Shown: positions 15,818 through 25,905, counted from the first letter of the stretch. The stretch is 64,000 nucleotides of DNA from Croceimicrobium sp965279135 (GCA_965279135.1 OZ257133.1:930001-994000), one strand, 5' to 3'. Translations and numbers: made by a program. Notes: generated from the letters alone by a model not told the origin.

Positions 15818-15955
15818 ATTAAGGCGGGACAGGATGGCGTTTATTGGCTATGGGCAGATTTAGTCTGGGTGCCCATGGTTTTGATATTCATGTCATTATT
15901 CTGTATTGGTACTTACCTATACAAGAGTAACAGATCTAACCCTAATCCTGCTTAG
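15818..15955 (+). CDS. Possible small single-span membrane protein lacking a standard start
   Basis: An open frame of 45 codons runs from after a TAA (15815-15817) to a TAG at 15953-15955. It reads DGVYWLWADLVWVPMVLIF, then MSLFCIGTYLYKSNRS: one clear transmembrane helix followed by positive charges, with a normal inside-positive topology. No ATG, GTG or TTG precedes the helix, only an ATT at 15818, so it is either a gene with a rare start or a decayed one. Confidence 0.3.
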   Translation: MKAGQDGVYWLWADLVWVPMVLIFMSLFCIGTYLYKSNRSNPNPA

Positions 15956-16020
15956 ATTATGTGAAAGATAATATGCGCCAATAAGGCCCAATATATTGAC
16001 TTAAATGAGGTAGCCCTGGC

Positions 16021-17028
16021 TTACCTCTTCACAAACCTTAAAACCTCACTACCCGCTTTTAACACATAGATTCCAGGTTTTAGAGCTGAAACATTAAGAG
16101 TATTTCCATTCACTTCTTCTTGAAAATGTAGGGTTCCCTTGAGGTCATATATTTCAAGCTCCTGGTCCACTGTTGCGGAGAAGTGCAATAGGTTTTGCAC
16201 CGGATTTGGGAAGACCTCCAGCTTGGGTAGTTTCAATTCGGTCTGGGCGAAGGAATTTGATTGGAGGAACTTAATGCGATAGAGGAAACGACGACTGTTG
16301 TTTAAGTTGACGCGCATTTGATAAACCTCTTCCACTTCATCGTTAGCATTATAAACTAATTCCAGGGCATTGAAGCGCCTAAATGAGGTGCTGGAGATCT
16401 GAGCCCATTGGATTATTTCAGTCAATTTACCTCCGCTGTACTCATAAGTCATTTTGAAATTCTGAGCGTAGCTTTGAGTGGGGAGGATGTAGGAATAGCC
16501 TTGGATTTCTTGCAAAAGATTCTGGGCATCATACACGAATTTTTCATAATAGTAAACCGTAGTATCTCCAATCGGATTTAATGCCATCGAATCCATTCGA
16601 CCATCAGAATGGTAGAAATATCGCCTGCGATTTGTTGGAAAGAAGCCTCCATTGACATGAATACTATCATAGCGAATGGAATCCTGCCAATTTCGATTGT
16701 AAACAATATGACTGGCAAAAGAGGTGTCAAATCCACCTAACCGGAATTGAACCTCCATAATGGTTCGCTGCTGATTACTTCTCCGAATGGTTTTTAGAAA
16801 ACTGTAGTTCCCTGTATTCAAATCTATTCGATAGGAACTATCCAATACACCAATTGGTTCCCGTAGTAGAAAACCCTTTTCATCTACCGTATAGGCTCCG
16901 GTACTGTCGTTGTAATCAGTGATTGATGAATCATTAGGAACCGCATTATAATTGTAATAGTAGGAATCTTGAGCTTTGCTGATAAATGCCAATAGCATCA
17001 AAGCAATAAGGGAGTACAAGTTTTTCAT
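16021..17028 (-). CDS. T9SS-exported protein with type A C-terminal sorting domain
   Basis: A signal peptide ends near FISKAQ (residue ~19). The middle (to ~260) resembles the repeated YxYxxxGxxxxI units of secreted Bacteroidota proteins (FYHSDGRMDSM, YEYSGGKLTEI, LVYNANDEVEEVY). The last ~75 residues are a T9SS type A sorting domain: LEVFPNPVQNLLHF, LEIYDLKG, LNVSALKPGIYVLKAG, then VLRFVKR. It should be exported through PorT/Sov-type machinery and anchored or released. The substrate or ligand is unknown. Confidence 0.78.
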   Translation of the reverse strand: MKNLYSLIALMLLAFISKAQDSYYYNYNAVPNDSSITDYNDSTGAYTVDEKGFLLREPIGVLDSSYRIDLNTGNYSFLKTIRRSNQQRTIMEVQFRLGGFDTSFASHIVYNRNWQDSIRYDSIHVNGGFFPTNRRRYFYHSDGRMDSMALNPIGDTTVYYYEKFVYDAQNLLQEIQGYSYILPTQSYAQNFKMTYEYSGGKLTEIIQWAQISSTSFRRFNALELVYNANDEVEEVYQMRVNLNNSRRFLYRIKFLQSNSFAQTELKLPKLEVFPNPVQNLLHFSATVDQELEIYDLKGTLHFQEEVNGNTLNVSALKPGIYVLKAGSEVLRFVKR

Positions 17029-17237
17029 GGTGCTAAGATTGGTTGCGGCGCTAAATTAACACTATAAGTTGTTGTACATCAACCCTGTGATTGTTATGAT
17101 ATCGTAAAATGAGATGAAGCTAGTGCTTAAGGTCCTATCCGTATCCCTAATCAGCTGTTAATCTTAACATTCCAAGCCCTTTTAAGGATTATCAAAAGAC
17201 TCCTTCCTAGGTGGTCAAAGTCTGGATCAAAAAAAAA

Positions 17238-17266
17238 GCCCCTAAGCTCATTTTGAACTTAGGGGC
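17238..17266 (-). terminator. Rho-independent terminator after the subtilase gene
   Basis: GCCCCTAAG (17238-17246) pairs with CTTAGGGGC (17258-17266). On the minus strand it is followed by a T run (A run at 17229-17237). It lies 20 bases after the stop of the 1202-aa protease gene. Confidence 0.88.
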
Positions 17267-17286
17267 CTGATATTCTTAAGAAGGAT

Positions 17287-20200
17287 TTACTCTTTTATCA
17301 TTCTTAGGGTACTGCGGTACTCCTCGCTGCGTACTTCAAGTAAGTATACTCCAGCGGGTTTGGCGCTTAAGTCAATGTTCATTCCCTTTCCGGCATTAGC
17401 TTCAAAGCTTCCCTTCCAAATTACCGCTCCACTTAGGTCGGTGATGCTTAGATCCGTCTCCGCATCTAAAGGTAAATCACTACTAAAGGTAAACAGACCC
17501 TTGCTCGGGTTAGGGTAGAGGCGTAAAGCTGCCGCAAAGCTAGCTTCGTCAATGCCAAGACCAGAACTATCCACTACGGAGAAGTCATCTAAAGCAATAT
17601 CACTACGGAATCCACTACCGGTTTTTGCACGGTAACGAACATTGATGGTCTTACCTGCAAATTGAGTTAGATCTACCGTAAGGGGTTGCCAAGTGGTACC
17701 CTGATTTCCGGAAACGGTAGGAGCTAAATTCAGATACCAACGACGACCATCATAAACGTCAACTGAAAGACGACCCATATGGTCGGCACCAGACATGTGG
17801 TAGTAAATGGTAGCATGTGGACGGTAGGTACTATCTAAATCAATACAAGGAGTGATTACCATAGCATCGGCGCTGTCACAACCTCCGGAAGCTTCCGTGT
17901 AAATGTATTTTCCAACGCTGTTTCCAGGATTAGCATCACGATTTGGACCGGTGCCAGAGCTTGCCGTCGGGCCACTCCAGGTGCGGAAATCAATGAAATC
18001 TCCGATCTGGTTTTGGTAGTTATACCATCCCTCACTTAGAAGACATGTGGTAACCTCACAATTCGTGTTATCGGAACAAGAAACAAATCCTTCAAAATCT
18101 TGACTGTAAGGAACTGTAACGGCATTAAATCCATTGGAGATTGCACGGAAATTTGCCTCAATGGTGTCATTGTAAGGATTGCCATCGTTTCCGGCATCAA
18201 TCCAGAATTCATAGTTGAGGTTCACATTATTGAGTAGATTCACATTATTACTTTGGAAGTAATAGATCATGGTATCACCTGGATTGATAGTGCGGTTCAC
18301 GGTTTCGGTACTAATCGAGCTAGTTCCCACTCGTCGGAAGCCAACATCAAAATTCGAATAAGCAATACTACCAATGTTGCGAATTAGGAAAACCGGAACA
18401 TCCGCATCACTACCGGTAGCACAATCGGGAAGTTCTGCCTGACCAGGAGCTAATAAAGCCTCTAAGCGAAGGTCATTAGGAACAACACAATTGAATACGC
18501 CAGGAAGCTTTTCAATAGCAACCGAACGATAGCCGATACTCGTGTCATTAACCACGGAAGCTACGGCAAACCAATCAGTTTCGTTGGGGCTATGGGCAAT
18601 CCAGGCTTCGGAACTCGTTACATAAGTTACGGAGTCCATATATTTTGGTCCCAGCTTATATACTACGTAACCACTGGTACCATTTACATCATTCCAATCT
18701 AAATGAACACTGTCAGGGCAAGCTGCCAGGATGTTTAATGGACCAGGAACCTGAACGATAGTCATTGGACCTACGGTGTTTGTATCAAATGCAGAACGAA
18801 CACGTACGTATACCTGATCATTACTCACGTTAGGAATAACCCAACTGATTTGACGAGCATTGGAAGTGCTATTGATATTAATCCAGGTCGACCCTCCATC
18901 TAAAGAGTATTCAGCAGTATGGCTGGTACTCTGTGGAGCATCAAAACGAATGATTTCTGTGGCACCAGTAGGTAAGCCCATTCCTTCATTGGGATAGGTT
19001 ACATATAGATCAGTGCTTTCATAATAAGCAATCACATAGAATCTCTGATCTCCACCGGTTGGAACGTTTTCACCATAAACCTTTACCGTGGCAGTTCCTG
19101 CAGCAGGATTGTCCAAAGTAACCTGCTCAATGTTGTTCAAGGAATCACGAGCACGAATGGCCAGACTATTAAGTGCAGTTGAATTTGCGGTTGGATCTAA
19201 AACCCAAGGTTGAAAGCTTGTGCCATTATAGTCAACTACCAAATCAAGGTCATTAACCAGGTCTCTTGCCGCAGCTGGAGAAGCTTCACGATCAGGCCAG
19301 ATCACCATAAAACGAGCCTGGGCAGTATTAGAAGGAACATTAAAAGTGAAAATTGCTGAATCACCGGTACCTAAACTATCTTCAACGTACCAGCCATTTT
19401 CCAATACTTCGTACGCCGCACGAGCATTGATACGTCCATAACCATAACGGAAGTCAGGACCTGCATTTCCAAGGTCCTCAGTGGTGTTCATAATGGCTCC
19501 TTTCAGTAAAGCACCATGTGCTTCAGATCCACCGTTTAAGTCTTTATAAGCCTCCATTAAGATGGCAAGAGTACCGGTGACTCCTGGACAAGACATTGAA
19601 GTTCCGGTTTTGCTGTTATAAGTATTGGGGCCATTGGCATCGGTAGTAGAGTATACTTGTGTACCTACTGCACAAACATCTGGCTTAATACGACCATCAC
19701 TGGCTGGGCCGCGACTGCTGGAGTTCGCTAAGCCATCAGTGCGCGTAACATTGCCTACGGTAACAACATTCTTAGCTTGCTTGTGTCCACCAGTAATATT
19801 ACCCCAACCTAATCCTGCACCATAGTCATTAGCACAAGAGGAACTACCATTGTTACCCGCAGAAAACACGTGTAACATATTAGGATTGTCATAGGCGTCT
19901 TTATCCAATTGCTGGGCCCAGGTACTATATCCTCCATTACATCCATTGGAGAACGAGTTGGAGGTTAAACGAGCATTAATACTGGTATAGATATTATCAG
20001 CGTCATTTAGGTTGGCTGGATAGATACGATAGAACATGTCAGCTCCCGGAGCCATACCACGTCCACGTGGATCACGATTTCCAGCGCCAGAAATGGTTCC
20101 CGCTGTATGATCACCATGATCTGAACCTGCTGTACCAGCATTTTGACTAAAGCGACCTTTGAAGTCGATGTGCTCGGTAATACCACCGGCGTCATTATGA

Positions 20201-20895
20201 GCAACCATGATACCGGTACCGTCATAATTTAATCCACCATTGTATTCTCCTTGTTGTAACCAGTTTACGCGGTGATTGGTGCGGGCGGTGAAGTTTTCTG
20301 GCTCACCTGGTGCGTAGCGCTCTTCAATGTATTGTAAAGATCCCATGGCCAATAATTGCTCCATGTTTTCGGGATCAAGAATAATTTCAAATCTGCGATC
20401 GGTTTCAGCTTCCGCCTGAATGAAAATACCTTGGGCATTTAAGTCTTGTAGTACTTCAAAGTGGGAGAGACCACGATAGTACTGAACCCATAATATGAGG
20501 CTTTGTCCATCGGGAGCCCAAGCCCATTCATTGTAGTTTCCAGTATGCAGAGGTTTGGAGAGCCTCCAGGCATCTTTAAGATTAAGTACTCTACCACCTG
20601 CGGTCTCAATTTGCGTTTTAGCATCTTGATAAGCAGAACGAGCTACTCTTGCGAATGCAGCATTGTGCGGGATGTAATCTAAAGTTTGAAAACCATAAAA
20701 GTCAGATTGAATCTTCAGATCCGGATGCTGCACAACGACATATCGGTAGTTGCCGAATTCGCTAATCCTTCCATCATCCGTTGCATCAACTCCGACTTTA
20801 TCATTTAGGAAAAGGATTGGTTTCAGGCTGTTAGCCGACTGCGCAAGACCAATTTGTGCGCAAAGTAACAAGCCCAGAAGTAGCATTTTCTTCAT
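17287..20895 (-). CDS. Secreted subtilisin-like serine protease (S8) with T9SS sorting domain
   Basis: 1202 residues with a signal peptide ending near IGLAQ (~19). A prodomain-like region runs to ~200. The S8 catalytic domain follows: Asp235 (VAHND), His263 (GDHTAGTISG), oxyanion Asn348 (SAGNNG) and Ser433 (GTSMSCPG). After it come beta-rich regions, including a P-domain-like segment (about 500-610), fibronectin-like segments and a jelly-roll-like domain near 950-1110. The last ~80 residues form a type A T9SS sorting domain (LRLYPNPSKGLF, PAGVYLLEVRSEEY). It would digest extracellular protein at the cell surface. Monocistronic, with a strong terminator. Confidence 0.93.
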   Translation of the reverse strand: MKKMLLLGLLLCAQIGLAQSANSLKPILFLNDKVGVDATDDGRISEFGNYRYVVVQHPDLKIQSDFYGFQTLDYIPHNAAFARVARSAYQDAKTQIETAGGRVLNLKDAWRLSKPLHTGNYNEWAWAPDGQSLILWVQYYRGLSHFEVLQDLNAQGIFIQAEAETDRRFEIILDPENMEQLLAMGSLQYIEERYAPGEPENFTARTNHRVNWLQQGEYNGGLNYDGTGIMVAHNDAGGITEHIDFKGRFSQNAGTAGSDHGDHTAGTISGAGNRDPRGRGMAPGADMFYRIYPANLNDADNIYTSINARLTSNSFSNGCNGGYSTWAQQLDKDAYDNPNMLHVFSAGNNGSSSCANDYGAGLGWGNITGGHKQAKNVVTVGNVTRTDGLANSSSRGPASDGRIKPDVCAVGTQVYSTTDANGPNTYNSKTGTSMSCPGVTGTLAILMEAYKDLNGGSEAHGALLKGAIMNTTEDLGNAGPDFRYGYGRINARAAYEVLENGWYVEDSLGTGDSAIFTFNVPSNTAQARFMVIWPDREASPAAARDLVNDLDLVVDYNGTSFQPWVLDPTANSTALNSLAIRARDSLNNIEQVTLDNPAAGTATVKVYGENVPTGGDQRFYVIAYYESTDLYVTYPNEGMGLPTGATEIIRFDAPQSTSHTAEYSLDGGSTWININSTSNARQISWVIPNVSNDQVYVRVRSAFDTNTVGPMTIVQVPGPLNILAACPDSVHLDWNDVNGTSGYVVYKLGPKYMDSVTYVTSSEAWIAHSPNETDWFAVASVVNDTSIGYRSVAIEKLPGVFNCVVPNDLRLEALLAPGQAELPDCATGSDADVPVFLIRNIGSIAYSNFDVGFRRVGTSSISTETVNRTINPGDTMIYYFQSNNVNLLNNVNLNYEFWIDAGNDGNPYNDTIEANFRAISNGFNAVTVPYSQDFEGFVSCSDNTNCEVTTCLLSEGWYNYQNQIGDFIDFRTWSGPTASSGTGPNRDANPGNSVGKYIYTEASGGCDSADAMVITPCIDLDSTYRPHATIYYHMSGADHMGRLSVDVYDGRRWYLNLAPTVSGNQGTTWQPLTVDLTQFAGKTINVRYRAKTGSGFRSDIALDDFSVVDSSGLGIDEASFAAALRLYPNPSKGLFTFSSDLPLDAETDLSITDLSGAVIWKGSFEANAGKGMNIDLSAKPAGVYLLEVRSEEYRSTLRMIKE

Positions 20896-21025
20896 AGGAA
20901 ATTATTTAGGGTGCGTAAATATAAAGCATGAGATTTAACATTTCTTTCAGCTTAAATAGAGATTTGGTTAAAAACTGATTGTCTGAGCTTATTGACGAGA
21001 GGTTTTTAACATCATGACAGGGGGT

Positions 21026-21560
21026 GGTTAGTAGCTAGTAGCTGGTAGCTAGTAGAAAGTAGAAAGTAAAATGTAGAAGGTACTTTATACTGCACGCAGT
21101 ACTGTATTTAGTTCCAATTACATATTCGGAGAGGAAAACTCCGTTCACCAAGCTCCAAGTTCTAAGTTCTATGCTCTCAATTTCTCACATCTCACATCTC
21201 AGAAATTAGTACGCTGCGCTTTTAGTAGTTGGTAGATAGTAGCTGGTAGATAGTAGCTAGTAAAATGTAGAAGGTACTTTATACTGCACGCACCAGTGCT
21301 TTTAGTTCCAATTAAACAGTGGGAGACGAAAACTCCGCTCACCAAGCTCCAAGTTCTAAGTTCTATGCTCTCAATTTCTCACATCTCATGTTTCATGTCT
21401 CAGATCCTAGTATCCAGTATATGTGAAAGTACTAAATAATGCCCTCAGCAATGTTTTAGTTCCAATTAAACAATTGGAGACAATAACTCCGCTCACTAAG
21501 CTCCAAGCTCCAAGCTCTAGGTTCTATAATCCAAGTTCTAACCATTCAATCTCTCCCATC
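21026..21560. repeat. Modular intergenic repeat, three tandem divergent units
   Basis: Three units of about 150-190 bases, beginning near 21026, 21220 and 21410. The common order of modules is: a TAGTAGCTGGTAG-type tract, TAGAAGGTACTTTATACTGC, TTTAGTTCCAATTA, a short hairpin (GGAG/CTCC), CTCACCAAGCTCCAAG, then TCTAAGTTCTATGCTCTC and CTCACATCTCA. The third unit is the most diverged and contains TCCAATTAAACAATTGGA. An inverted copy lies at 45050-45252. It fills the gap between the subtilase and PIG-L genes and has no coding potential. Confidence 0.85.
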
Positions 21561-21599
21561 CCCATCTAAATATTAGATTTGAAGCCCAGAAAAAACATC

Positions 21600-24086
21600 A
21601 TGCGCAAAACTCTAGTAATTGCTTCCTTGCTTTTAAGCTTTGGACTCATTGCACAAAATCAAAGTGCAGCCCATATTCTACATCAGATTCACCAGATGCA
21701 AAACCCCCTTCGGGTGCTGTATTTAGCGGCTCATCCTGATGATGAGAATACTCGGATGATCTCCTGGCTGGCTAATGACATCGGAGCCCAAACTGCCTAT
21801 TTGAGTTTGACTCGAGGAGATGGAGGGCAAAATCTTATTGGAACCGAACTCGGCGCGCAGCTAGGAGTCTTAAGAACCCAGGAGTTAATGCAAGCTCGTG
21901 CAATTGACGGCGGAAGCCAGTTTTTTAGTCGGGCAGTTGATTTTGGTTACAGTAAAAATCCAAAAGAGACCTTTGAGCACTGGGATCGCGATTTGGTTTT
22001 AGATGATGTGGTACGTGTAATTCGAACCTACAAGCCGCAAATAATTATTACCCGGTTCCCTCCGGATGGCAGAGGAGGTCATGGCCACCATACGGTAAGC
22101 GCAATGCTAGCCCTTGAAGCCTTTGAGGTGGCAGCCGATCCCCAAAAATATCCTGAGCAAAATCTTGAACCCTGGCAGGTATCCCGAATCTTTTGGAATC
22201 ATAGTTCCTGGTGGGAGCCAAAGATCGACAGCCTTGCCGCGGCAGACCCTAGCTATTTTGTAGTGGACGTAGGAACCTATTTACCTGAATTGGGCCTCTC
22301 TTGTAATGAGTTGGCGAGCTACAGTCGCAGTCAACATAAGAGTCAGGGTTTTGGTGTTTCTGTTGCTCGAGGCGGACAAAAGGAATATTTAAAGCTTATG
22401 AAAGGAGAGGTGGATGGAACCAGCATTTTTAGCGGTCTTTCACAATCCTGGAAACAAGCTAATCAGCAAGACATTGCAGAGGGATTGGCAAAAATTGAAG
22501 AGGATTTCGATCCTCGCCAGCCTCACCTATCTGTGGAGTCGATCATTGATCTTCAGAAGATGATTGCTCAAAAAAGGGACGCCGACTTGGAATGGCTTTT
22601 AGAGGATTTGAGTAGACTTGCTGCGGCCTGCCTGGGCTTGAAGCTAGAGATTCTTGCTCCCGAAGAGTATGCAACCCCTGGAGAAGAATTGAAACTGGAA
22701 GCCCGCGCTATCCACCGCAGTCCATTGGCAGTAGAGGTGGAACATCCCCAGTATTCCTGGTTAAAGCCCTATAGCTCTAGGATGGAATGGATGCCTCTGG
22801 CAAGTAATGAATTGGTGAAGGTGGAATTTGAGGTCGAAGTGCCTGAAAACAGGAGTTCCCAACCTTATTGGTTAAAGGAGTCCTATAATGGGATGTTTCA
22901 GGTTGATGACCCTTTGTTAATCGGAAAAGCCGAAAATGACCCGGTAATGGAAAGCGGCGTTTCAGTGAAGGTAGGGGAGCAAAGTTTTCGAATGAGAGTT
23001 CCTGTTCGTTATAAATTTTCAGATCGGGTGGAAGGAGAGATCGAAAGGCCTTTAATGGTAGTTCCCGAAATCACAGTTAATAGCCGGGTTAGTAAACTGT
23101 TTTTTCTGGATACAGAGGCTCAGGATTTGGAACTTGATTTTAGAGCCTTTAAATCAGGATCTTATAAGATTCAGTTAGTAACCGAAGGATGGCAGGTTGA
23201 ACCTGCAGAATTCGTGTTGGAATTCGATTCAAAAGATCAACTTAAAAGTCAATTAGTAAAGATTAGCCCCAAAATGGGAGCAGCTCCCGGTAGTTTGAGT
23301 ATCCTTAGTGTTCATCAAGGTGAAGGTAGGGGTAATGGGAGTTTGGATGCGGTTAACCTAATACCTAAACTGGTAGAGATTGACTATTCGCATATTGACA
23401 AGCGAATGATTTTAGAGGACCCCGCGATTCGGTTAATCCCCATGAATCTTAAGAGGAAGGGCAGTCGGGTGGCTTATATTGTGGGTGCTGGGGATAAGGT
23501 ACCTGAAGCGATTGCTCAGATGGGCTACGCTGTGGATATTCTTGATGAAAGCACCCTTCGGGAAAATGACTTACAGCGCTATCAGGCCATTGTCCTGGGA
23601 ATTCGCGCTTTCAATACCCAATCCTGGCTTTTCGATCGGAAGGAGCAATTGATGGATTATGTAAATAAAGGAGGGAATCTCATTGTGCAGTATAATACAC
23701 GCTCCCGCTCTTTTCAAGGGGAGGATATTGCCCCCTATCCCTTTACCATCAGTCGTGAAAGGGTTACAGAAGAAGATGCCCCGGTAAGGTTTGCTCTGCC
23801 AGATCATCCGGTACTAAACCGGCCCAATCAATTGATTGAGGCTCATTTCGCTAATTGGGTGCAGGAACGAGGTTTATACTTTGCCAGCAAATGGGATGAT
23901 GCCTATGCTGCTCCATTAGCCTGGCATGATGAGGGTGAACCGGATCGCTTGGGCGGATTAATTATCGCAGACTATGGAAAGGGGGCCTTTATCTACACAG
24001 GTATTTCTTTCTTCCGAGAGCTGCCGGCCGGAGTTTCGGGGGCCTATAAATTGATGGCCAATTTAATCTCCTACGAGCATGAATAG
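21600..24086 (+). CDS. Exported PIG-L/LmbE family deacetylase with C-terminal amidotransferase-like domain
   Basis: ATG 21600 gives a signal peptide ending near GLIAQ; an in-frame TTG at 21579 is less likely. The PIG-L zinc site is present as AAHPDDE (about residues 44-49) with the second motif GGHGHHTVSA. This family removes N-acetyl groups from amino sugars. At 828 residues it is much longer than the core family: a central beta-rich region and a C-terminal segment (from ~600: IVLGIRAFN, GGNLIVQYNT, KGAFIYTG) with a class I glutamine amidotransferase-like fold complete it. It overlaps a 35-aa membrane protein gene and is followed by a symporter, suggesting breakdown and uptake of an N-acetylated sugar conjugate. 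Confidence 0.83.
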   Translation: MRKTLVIASLLLSFGLIAQNQSAAHILHQIHQMQNPLRVLYLAAHPDDENTRMISWLANDIGAQTAYLSLTRGDGGQNLIGTELGAQLGVLRTQELMQARAIDGGSQFFSRAVDFGYSKNPKETFEHWDRDLVLDDVVRVIRTYKPQIIITRFPPDGRGGHGHHTVSAMLALEAFEVAADPQKYPEQNLEPWQVSRIFWNHSSWWEPKIDSLAAADPSYFVVDVGTYLPELGLSCNELASYSRSQHKSQGFGVSVARGGQKEYLKLMKGEVDGTSIFSGLSQSWKQANQQDIAEGLAKIEEDFDPRQPHLSVESIIDLQKMIAQKRDADLEWLLEDLSRLAAACLGLKLEILAPEEYATPGEELKLEARAIHRSPLAVEVEHPQYSWLKPYSSRMEWMPLASNELVKVEFEVEVPENRSSQPYWLKESYNGMFQVDDPLLIGKAENDPVMESGVSVKVGEQSFRMRVPVRYKFSDRVEGEIERPLMVVPEITVNSRVSKLFFLDTEAQDLELDFRAFKSGSYKIQLVTEGWQVEPAEFVLEFDSKDQLKSQLVKISPKMGAAPGSLSILSVHQGEGRGNGSLDAVNLIPKLVEIDYSHIDKRMILEDPAIRLIPMNLKRKGSRVAYIVGAGDKVPEAIAQMGYAVDILDESTLRENDLQRYQAIVLGIRAFNTQSWLFDRKEQLMDYVNKGGNLIVQYNTRSRSFQGEDIAPYPFTISRERVTEEDAPVRFALPDHPVLNRPNQLIEAHFANWVQERGLYFASKWDDAYAAPLAWHDEGEPDRLGGLIIADYGKGAFIYTGISFFRELPAGVSGAYKLMANLISYEHE

Positions 24087-24186
24087 TCAAAATGATATGA
24101 AATGGCGCCAGATTTATAGTGCTGTTTTAATCTTCCTTTTTTTGCAGATCGTCTTTTACTATTTCATTACAGCCTATTACGCTTAA
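24079..24186 (+). CDS. Small single-span membrane protein (35 aa)
   Basis: ATG 24079 overlaps the end of the deacetylase gene by eight bases, and TAA 24184-24186 abuts the symporter ATG at 24187 exactly. The product is MNSQNDMKWRQIYSAVLIF then a continuous hydrophobic helix to FYYFITAYYA. The seamless packing between two genes argues strongly for translation. It is probably a small accessory subunit of the symporter or an assembly factor; some transporters of this superfamily have such partners. No family name is known to me. Confidence 0.75.
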   Translation: MNSQNDMKWRQIYSAVLIFLFLQIVFYYFITAYYA

Positions 24187-25905
24187 ATGAGCACTCTCGA
24201 TTGGATCGTACTTTTCGGAACCCTCTTTGCGATTGTCGCCTATGGCACTTGGCGAACGCGGAACTCTCGCGATTTGAACGATTATCTACGAGGGGGTAAC
24301 GAAATGCGTTGGCTCACCATTGGGCTTTCGGTAATGGCCACTCAGGCCAGCGCCATTACCTTTCTAAGTGCTCCCGGTTTAGGTTTCGAGTCAGGCTTGC
24401 GTTTCGTGCAGTTCTATTTTGGTTTACCCTTGGCCCTGGTTATTATCTCGGCTTTTATTATTCCCATCTACTATAAGCTTAGGGTTTATACTGCCTATGA
24501 ATATTTAGAATCACGATTCGACCTAAAGACCAGGCTATTAGCCGCATTGCTTTTCTTGGTACAGCGAGGCCTGGCAGCAGGATTAACCATTTTTGCACCA
24601 GCGATAATTCTCTCTACTATTTTGGGCTGGAATTTACAGTTCACTAATCTCTTCGTGGGTTTTCTGGTGATCGTGTACACCGTTACTGGAGGTAGTAAAG
24701 CGGTGAGTATTACACAAAAAATACAGATGGGAATTATCCTTCTGGGTATGGCCCTGGCCTTTATAATTCTTACCATTCGTATTCAGGACTATGTTGATTT
24801 AGGAACAGCTTTTAAACTAGCTGGGACTGCCGGTCGCATGGAAATCCTGGATTTCAATTTCAGTCTTAATGAACGTTATACCGTTTGGAGTGGATTAACC
24901 GGTGGTCTCTTTTTAGCCTTATCCTATTTTGGGACCGATCAGAGTCAGGTGCAGCGGTATTTAAGTGGTCGGAATGTTAAGGAAAGCCGCTTGGGCTTGA
25001 TGTTCAATGCGGTCTTAAAGATTCCCATGCAACTGTTTATCCTCCTAACCGGGGTTTTGGTTTTTGTCTTCTATCTCTACATTAAGCCTCCCGTATTCTT
25101 TAACCAGGTTGCCTTAGATAATCTAAATGAGACAGAATATGCTGTTCAGCTAAAGGACATAGAATCACGATACGATCATAACTATACCGAACTCCAAGCA
25201 AGCAGAAAGGAATTAGAGGTCGCCCTGGAAGGTGATGATTTTCGCAGTCAACGTGTTACTCGAAATCTATTCCTTAAAAAGCTGGAAGAGGATAAGGCGA
25301 TACGGGCTGAGGTGAAGGATTTATTACTTGAAGCCGATCCGGAGTTTAAGGTGAAAGATACCAACTACGTGTTCCTCAGTTTTGTAATGGAGTACATGCC
25401 TGTAGGAATTATCGGTTTGATTATCGCCTTGATCTTTTCCGCGGCTATGTCTAGTACTTCCAGCGAGCTTAATGCCTTGGCAACAACCACTTCCGTAGAT
25501 TTTTACAATCGACTCTTTCAAAAAGAAGCTTCGGATCGTAAGCGTTTGTTTATTTCCAAGATTCTCACAGTGCTTTGGGGCTTATTGGCTATAAGCTTTG
25601 CCTTAGTGGCAAACTTGTTTGATAATTTAATTGAGATGGTAAATGTGCTCGGTTCCCTTTTTTACGGAACAATATTGGGCATCTTTATCGTGGCCTTCTT
25701 CTTTAAGCGGATTAGAGGCGGAGGTGTGTTTTACGCTGCAATTATCGCAGAAATTGTAGTACTGATTATCCACTTTGCCCAGATTTACGATTGGCCACTT
25801 CTGGGAGGCTTAGATGTGGAATACCTCTGGTACAATGTAATTGGTTGCGGACTGGTAGTCCTGCTGGTGCATGTTTTTGCATTATTAAGCCCAAAAGAGG
25901 CCTAG
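24187..25905 (+). CDS. Sodium:solute symporter (SSS family)
   Basis: 572 residues with 13 or so membrane segments and SSS features: NDYLRGGNEMRWLTIGLSVMATQ near the start, TGGSKAVSITQKIQMG at 168-183 and GTDQSQVQRYLSGR at 249-262. A charged, coiled-coil-like insert at about 311-392 lies between two membrane segments; such inserts occur in a Bacteroidota subgroup, as far as I recall. The substrate is unknown. Context with an exported PIG-L deacetylase points to a sugar, sialic acid-like or amino sugar product. It overlaps egtD convergently by four bases, so there is no room for a terminator. Confidence 0.9.
   Translation: MSTLDWIVLFGTLFAIVAYGTWRTRNSRDLNDYLRGGNEMRWLTIGLSVMATQASAITFLSAPGLGFESGLRFVQFYFGLPLALVIISAFIIPIYYKLRVYTAYEYLESRFDLKTRLLAALLFLVQRGLAAGLTIFAPAIILSTILGWNLQFTNLFVGFLVIVYTVTGGSKAVSITQKIQMGIILLGMALAFIILTIRIQDYVDLGTAFKLAGTAGRMEILDFNFSLNERYTVWSGLTGGLFLALSYFGTDQSQVQRYLSGRNVKESRLGLMFNAVLKIPMQLFILLTGVLVFVFYLYIKPPVFFNQVALDNLNETEYAVQLKDIESRYDHNYTELQASRKELEVALEGDDFRSQRVTRNLFLKKLEEDKAIRAEVKDLLLEADPEFKVKDTNYVFLSFVMEYMPVGIIGLIIALIFSAAMSSTSSELNALATTTSVDFYNRLFQKEASDRKRLFISKILTVLWGLLAISFALVANLFDNLIEMVNVLGSLFYGTILGIFIVAFFFKRIRGGGVFYAAIIAEIVVLIIHFAQIYDWPLLGGLDVEYLWYNVIGCGLVVLLVHVFALLSPKEA

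Noticed and set aside
20007..20225. Open frame within the subtilase gene, same strand in another frame
   Set aside because: The subtilase frame contains the intact Asp-His part of the catalytic triad here, so this is a shadow.
21026..21560. Possible CRISPR array, because of repeated near-identical short blocks
   Set aside because: Repeats are not evenly spaced, differ among themselves, are themselves low-complexity (TAGTAGCTGG, CTCACATC) and no cas gene is present. It fits a modular intergenic repeat better.
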